Positions 60,635-64,000 of a stretch of 64,000 nt of DNA are shown here, in pieces. Position numbers and translations under genes: made by a program. Location: assembly GCF_042434395.1 (NCBI RefSeq), contig NZ_JBHLTP010000003.1, positions 124,001-188,000 on the forward strand, in the 5' to 3' direction. The stretch is from Pontibacillus salicampi. Lineage in GTDB: Bacteria > Bacillota > Bacilli > Bacillales > BH030062. Every line of letters begins with the position of its first letter. Positions within the stretch are counted from its first letter, which is position 1. The notes below the pieces were generated by a model. It made no database searches and was not told the origin of the DNA. It saw only the letters and a program-made list of their open reading frames with translations.

Positions 60635-60780
60635 TCGAGGAGGCTTGGCCGTAGTAAGGAGGTTCGGTTAAAATCGCTACATCGTGTAGCAAAGCCGAGC
60701 TACCCCACGTCGTGCGGGGCAGCAGGAAAGCGAGCGTTTTCCAGGCGATACCATCTTCCGCTAAACAGTGCGGACCCTTT
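60635..60780. repeat. Degenerate interspersed repeat with small hairpins
   Basis: This stretch has local GC-rich palindromes: GCTACA/TGTAGC (60676-60690) and CCCCAC/GCGGGG (60703-60719), and the segment GCAGGAAAGCGAGCGTTTTCC. From memory the last segment resembles an abundant intergenic repeat of Bacillaceae. CGCTAAACAGTGCGGACCC near 60759 recalls CGCTAAACGGACCC of the 274-bp repeats. A minus-strand open frame crossing it is doubtful. The remaining bases up to 60980 show nothing clear. Confidence 0.45.
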
Positions 60781-60995
60781 TCTAATAAAACAATCTCGAA
60801 TCCAACTCTTCCACAATCTCCCCACTTGATGGATCAACCATCCATCAAATTGACTCATTACCCTAGCCTCTTTCGATGAAACGGAAACAATGTAGGTTCT
60901 GTATGTCCCTTTGTCATAATTGACCATGCAGTTACATATATCTTTAATGATACGAGAGTTGTGATGTTTTAGTGGATTGAAGGGAGGAGAAAGGT

Positions 60996-62024
60996 TTGTC
61001 ATATGATGAACAGAATGTGTTTTCGTTTCATTTGAATGAATCTCTTTGGTTCCAAAAGGGACAGGAAGTAGATGAATTCATGGGAGTTTCTTTAGAGCCT
61101 GATATCGCCATTCATGAATACGGAGATACGGTTTCCATTAGAGGCGTGATCGAATTAACTGGTGAATATTATCAGGTAAGTTCATCGCAATTGGAAGAAG
61201 AGGAACATCAAGTGCTATCCCTCAGAGACCATGCATCCAAGCGTTTAATAGAAGAAGTAGAGACACATGAAGACGGAGTAAGTGAATGCTACCATCGTTT
61301 TCCTGTGGAAATATCTATTCCAAGAAACAGAATAGATAGTGTGGATGATGTAACAGTAAGTATTGATGCCTTCGATTATGAGCTTCCGGAAAAAGGTCAG
61401 TTAAAGCTAAATGCTACAGTTGCCATCCATGGAGTAAAAGAGGAGAGGGCTGCTTCATCACCAGAAGAGTCAGCATCATCCTTCCCGTCTATCCCGTCTT
61501 ATGGTGGGTATGAAGATTTAGGTCAGCGATTTCATTTTGATGTAAAGTACGAAGATGAACCGCAAGCAGAAGTAGAAGAAAGAAATACGTACACACCTCC
61601 CTCTTCTCTAGAAGAGCCTGATTATGTTGAGGAAGAGGAAGAAGAACAGGCCCAAGGAGGCAGATGGAATTTCACCAAATCTCAGTCGTTCTCTGAGTTT
61701 TTTGGTAATCTGGAAAAGGCTGATACACCTGACGTGGACGATGAGGAAGAAGAGTATGAGTATGAATACGAGGAAGAGGACGAAGAGGAGTATGATAGAA
61801 CGGAAGAAGCAGTGCCTCCAGATGCAAGGTATTTAACCTCTATGTTTGGTGGGGAAGAAGAGCCGTACACAAAGATGCGGATGTGTATAGTTCAAGACAG
61901 TGATACATTGGGTTCATTGGCGCAGAAATATAAAATTCCTCCTACTCATTTAAGTCGTGTCAATAATTTGGGCGATGACGATGTTTCAGCAGGACAGATC
62001 TTATATATACCATCTAAAGCATAA
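60996..62024 (+). CDS. spoVID: Stage VI sporulation protein D (spore coat morphogen)
   Basis: A 342-residue protein needed for the coat to encase the spore. The N-terminal coat domain (about 1-150, SYDEQNVFSFHLNESLWFQKGQEV) matches SpoVID. A low-complexity acidic region with alternating Glu/Tyr lies at about 248-270. A C-terminal LysM-like domain (about 295-342, VQDSDTLGSLAQKYKIPPTHLSRVNNL) follows. It is much shorter than B. subtilis SpoVID because the central region is reduced. The start is TTG after GGGAGGAG. Confidence 0.88.
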   Translation: MSYDEQNVFSFHLNESLWFQKGQEVDEFMGVSLEPDIAIHEYGDTVSIRGVIELTGEYYQVSSSQLEEEEHQVLSLRDHASKRLIEEVETHEDGVSECYHRFPVEISIPRNRIDSVDDVTVSIDAFDYELPEKGQLKLNATVAIHGVKEERAASSPEESASSFPSIPSYGGYEDLGQRFHFDVKYEDEPQAEVEERNTYTPPSSLEEPDYVEEEEEEQAQGGRWNFTKSQSFSEFFGNLEKADTPDVDDEEEEYEYEYEEEDEEEYDRTEEAVPPDARYLTSMFGGEEEPYTKMRMCIVQDSDTLGSLAQKYKIPPTHLSRVNNLGDDDVSAGQILYIPSKA

Positions 62025-62033
62025 AAAGGAGCA

Positions 62034-62068
62034 GGGGGCTGACAGTCGAATAGGCGTCAGCCTCTTTT
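62034..62068 (+). terminator. Terminator-like hairpin after spoVID
   Basis: GGCTGAC (62037-62043) and GTCAGCC (62056-62062) around a 12-base loop, then TCTTTTCC. Confidence 0.75.
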
Positions 62069-62111
62069 CCTGTAAAGCAAACGGGTGAACACAAAAAGGG
62101 GAGACAAGGAG

Positions 62112-63140
62112 ATGAGTGAACCGTTACAAGAAGTCCTTGCTCATTATGGTTTCTATCCTAATGATATAAGGAAACAGACAGATAAATTATATAAAGTATC
62201 TACATCTATCGGTAACATAGCAGTGAAGGAAACTAGTATGACCCAGGAACAGCAGCTTGACTTTATTACAGCATATCAAGGTGCAAATGAACATCAGGTC
62301 CCGAGTATTATTCCATTATATATGACTCCTCGGGAGGAATTCTTCGTGCACCATCAGGACAAAACGTATTATGTAATGCCATGGATAGAGGCACCTCACC
62401 GGGACTCACCGCCCTATCCGTTTGAATTGTTTTATTCTACTCTAGGAGAAGTCCATCGAAAAACAGCGAAAACCCATGTTGTGAAAAAAGAAGATTTCGA
62501 AGAGCGTATGGAGAAGAAGAAGCAAAGGATTGTGCAGGATCGCGATAAGCTAGAAAGCTATGTTATCGAATTTGAGAAGCATCATTATATGGCTCCTTTG
62601 GAATTACAGGTGTGTACTCACTTTAGAGATTTATTGCGGATTTACGAAATGTCTGAGGAATGGTGTGACAGGTTTCTTGAGGATATCGAGGAGGACAAGA
62701 AAATCCGCCTTACTTTATGTCATGGGGATTTAAAGCCAAGTCATTTTATTTATGATGAGAATAAACCGTATTTGCTGAATTGGGAAAGAGCATCCTGGAA
62801 CTATGCTGTTTTTGACTTAACCTCTTATTATTGGAATATTATTCGTTATCATGATGCACCTGTAGAGCAATTGATCTCTACCTTTTCTTCTTATGAAGAT
62901 AAATTTAATTTATTGAATTCAGAGCGATGTTTATTTGCCCTTTATATATTAAATACTGATCATTATATAGATCAAGTCGATGCTTATGTAGGAGGCGCCC
63001 GAGACAGCGGGCAGCCATTTCTTGTTCAGAAATTAGAACGCTCTTACTTTGTTCTTCAGCATGCATTGAGTGTACAGGAGCAGCTTAGTAATGCAAGAAC
63101 ATTTATTCAACAGCAAGAGGAACAAAGTGAAGAAGCTTAA
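62112..63140 (+). CDS. ysxE: CotS-family spore coat protein YsxE
   Basis: A 342-residue protein with an aminoglycoside-phosphotransferase/CotS kinase-like fold. The catalytic-loop motif LCHGDLKPSHFIYD is present (about 208-221), but the metal-binding aspartate expected after it is Asn (YLLNWERAS), so phosphotransfer may be lost. B. subtilis YsxE is a coat protein dependent on SpoVID; the gene follows spoVID here too. ATG 62112 follows AGGGGAG at proper distance; GTG 62085 is in frame but less likely. Confidence 0.85.
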   Translation: MSEPLQEVLAHYGFYPNDIRKQTDKLYKVSTSIGNIAVKETSMTQEQQLDFITAYQGANEHQVPSIIPLYMTPREEFFVHHQDKTYYVMPWIEAPHRDSPPYPFELFYSTLGEVHRKTAKTHVVKKEDFEERMEKKKQRIVQDRDKLESYVIEFEKHHYMAPLELQVCTHFRDLLRIYEMSEEWCDRFLEDIEEDKKIRLTLCHGDLKPSHFIYDENKPYLLNWERASWNYAVFDLTSYYWNIIRYHDAPVEQLISTFSSYEDKFNLLNSERCLFALYILNTDHYIDQVDAYVGGARDSGQPFLVQKLERSYFVLQHALSVQEQLSNARTFIQQQEEQSEEA

Positions 63141-63325
63141 ATCCATTTAAGGTAGAAGGCAAAATATAACCCAAGCCATACACCTAAAATAAAAACATCG
63201 AATGTGGTTGGGAACAGCAATGTGCGGCATAGTTGGAATATTAAAATAGGGAGACAGCATTTCTCTAATATTAGCAGCCACTGGCGGCACCAGGGAGGAA
63301 GTTTGTACCGATAATATTGCCCCAT
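63137..63325 (-). CDS. Small conserved-looking membrane protein
   Basis: A 62-residue protein, MGQYYRYKLPPWCRQ followed by two hydrophobic segments: LLILEKCCLPILIFQLCRTLLF (about 17-38) and VFILGVWLGLYFAFYL (about 44-60). AAAGGAGG lies at good distance before the GTG-ATG pair (63328/63325). It overlaps the end of ysxE by four bases on the opposite strand. I do not know the family; the position before valS is suggestive of a conserved Bacillaceae protein. Confidence 0.6.
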   Translation of the reverse strand: MGQYYRYKLPPWCRQWLLILEKCCLPILIFQLCRTLLFPTTFDVFILGVWLGLYFAFYLKWI

Positions 63326-63474
63326 CACCTATAACCTCCTTTATAAGAGTTCACGAGAAGACGATAAGAGTGTTACGTAAGAAAATAGCTTGCCTGTCAG
63401 CAAATATCCTACCTCTACCCTATCTTATGAAGAATACGCCCTTGTTGGTGAATGAAAGTTTTTTGCAGCAAGGA

Positions 63475-63504
63475 TTGACTTAATGATGTAAATGTGGATA
63501 AAAT
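63475..63504 (+). promoter_or_regulatory. Sigma-A promoter of valS
   Basis: TTGACT (63475-63480) and TAAAAT (63499-63504), 18 bp apart, place the start of transcription near 63511, directly at the T-box leader. Confidence 0.6.
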
Positions 63505-63514
63505 ATAAATACAA

Positions 63515-63782
63515 TTAAGATGCGAAATGCCGTGACGGGGAAGAGTACGTACATCAAACCCTTGCAGAGAGAGAACGATTTGCTGAGAAGTTCTTAGGTG
63601 CTTGAGTACAGAAGGTCGCCCTAGATGCAGCTTCTTTGAAGAGCTAGTAGAAGAAGCCGGATAATATTCCGTTAACAATGGAAGTGTTTAGGTAGGGGGA
63701 AGTCTATCCTCATATCTAGAAATAAAGGTGGTACCGCGAAGCCCTTTTCGTCCTTTACATAGGATGAGAAGGGCTTTTTTGT
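63515..63782 (+). promoter_or_regulatory. T-box leader (tRNA-Val sensing) of valS
   Basis: A classic T-box: stem I begins GACGGGGAAGAGTA, has the GCAGAGAGAGAAC apical element, and the specifier loop AGAAGGTCGCCC places GTC (63615-63617, valine) opposite AAGAGTA. The T-box sequence AAAGGTGGTACCGCGAAG follows, then a terminator (arms about 63738-63755 and 63762-63775, T6). Uncharged tRNA-Val should turn on valS. Confidence 0.95.
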
Positions 63783-63884
63783 TTAGCGTAATGTCATAAA
63801 ATAACAGGAAATACGGCGTTGCTGCTATTCATGCCACTCCTTCCAAAACTTCGGGAAGGCAATAATTTGAGGAGGGAATCTGAT

Positions 63885-64000
63885 ATGGATAACGAACAGA
63901 TGGATGTTTCATTACCGACTAAATATGATCCTAATACGATTGAGAAAGGGCGCTACGATTTTTGGGTACAAGGAAAGTTCTTTGAGGCAAAGGATGATGC
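63885..64000 (+). CDS. valS: Valyl-tRNA synthetase (5' end only)
   Basis: The first 38 codons of valS, cut by the end of the window. MDNEQMDVSLPTKYDPNTIE and RYDFWVQGKFFEAKDD match the N-terminus of bacterial ValRS, which charges tRNA-Val. GAGGAGGG (63868-63876) lies at correct spacing. The upstream valine T-box and the order spoVID-ysxE-valS confirm it. Confidence 0.95.
   Translation, partial: MDNEQMDVSLPTKYDPNTIEKGRYDFWVQGKFFEAKDD

Noticed and set aside
60700..61002. A 100-codon minus-strand open frame between hemL and spoVID
   Set aside because: No ribosome binding site at either Met, its C-terminal quarter is translated from the degenerate repeat, and it overlaps the spoVID start.
63415..63678. 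An 87-codon minus-strand frame before valS
   Set aside because: It lies opposite the valine T-box leader, whose structure fully explains the sequence.

Overview
The window is a core chromosomal segment of a low-GC, endospore-forming Bacillaceae bacterium. Gene order follows the Bacillus subtilis infC to valS region almost gene by gene. Sporulation genes (sspI, gerE, gerM, spoVID, ysxE), an AUU-started infC, two T-box leaders, a FadR-type fatty-acid regulon and many strong rho-independent terminators all fit a Firmicute. The multi-copy intergenic repeat hints at a Halobacillus/Pontibacillus/Oceanobacillus-like relative of B. subtilis, but the genus cannot be fixed from the sequence alone.

Layout: 1-1590 infC-rpmI-rplT behind an L20-type leader; 1659-7352 small membrane proteins, a GNAT enzyme, ysdB behind a sigma-W-like promoter, a dUTPase-like enzyme, ysdC, a cold-shock protein and sspI; 7477-12090 ysgA and T-box-controlled pheST; 12383-20541 a YitT-type membrane protein, an unknown acidic protein, rnhC, zapA-cvpA-polX-mutSB, a DUF350 protein and an unlisted 27-residue membrane peptide; 20650-21250 tandem 274-bp repeats; 21333-26400 lcfA-fadR-fadB-etfB-etfA; 26602-31050 trxA, uvrC, an unknown lipoprotein and yslB; 31410-35202 sdhCAB and a thioesterase; 35272-38285 a ComP/ComA-like two-component pair; 38395-43540 gerE, a MarR regulator, racE, gerM, rph, an XTP/dITP pyrophosphatase and a phosphodiesterase; 43636-43889 tRNA-Gly and tRNA-Arg; 44169-53495 a TPR protein, tig, clpX, lonB, lonA, engB; 54284-60552 the hemAXCDBL haem operon; 60996-63325 spoVID, ysxE and a small membrane protein; 63475-64000 the valS T-box and the start of valS.

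Most of the window is housekeeping: translation, DNA repair, beta-oxidation feeding electrons through ETF, succinate dehydrogenase, protein quality control and haem synthesis. The most notable departures from the B. subtilis order are (i) the ComP/ComA-like pair inserted between the thioesterase gene and gerE with no comQ or comX beside it, (ii) the structured 274-bp tandem repeat array upstream of lcfA, (iii) a 25-bp near-perfect inverted repeat before uvrC, and (iv) several unrecognised small membrane or exported proteins. No prophage, insertion sequence, CRISPR array or defence island was seen.
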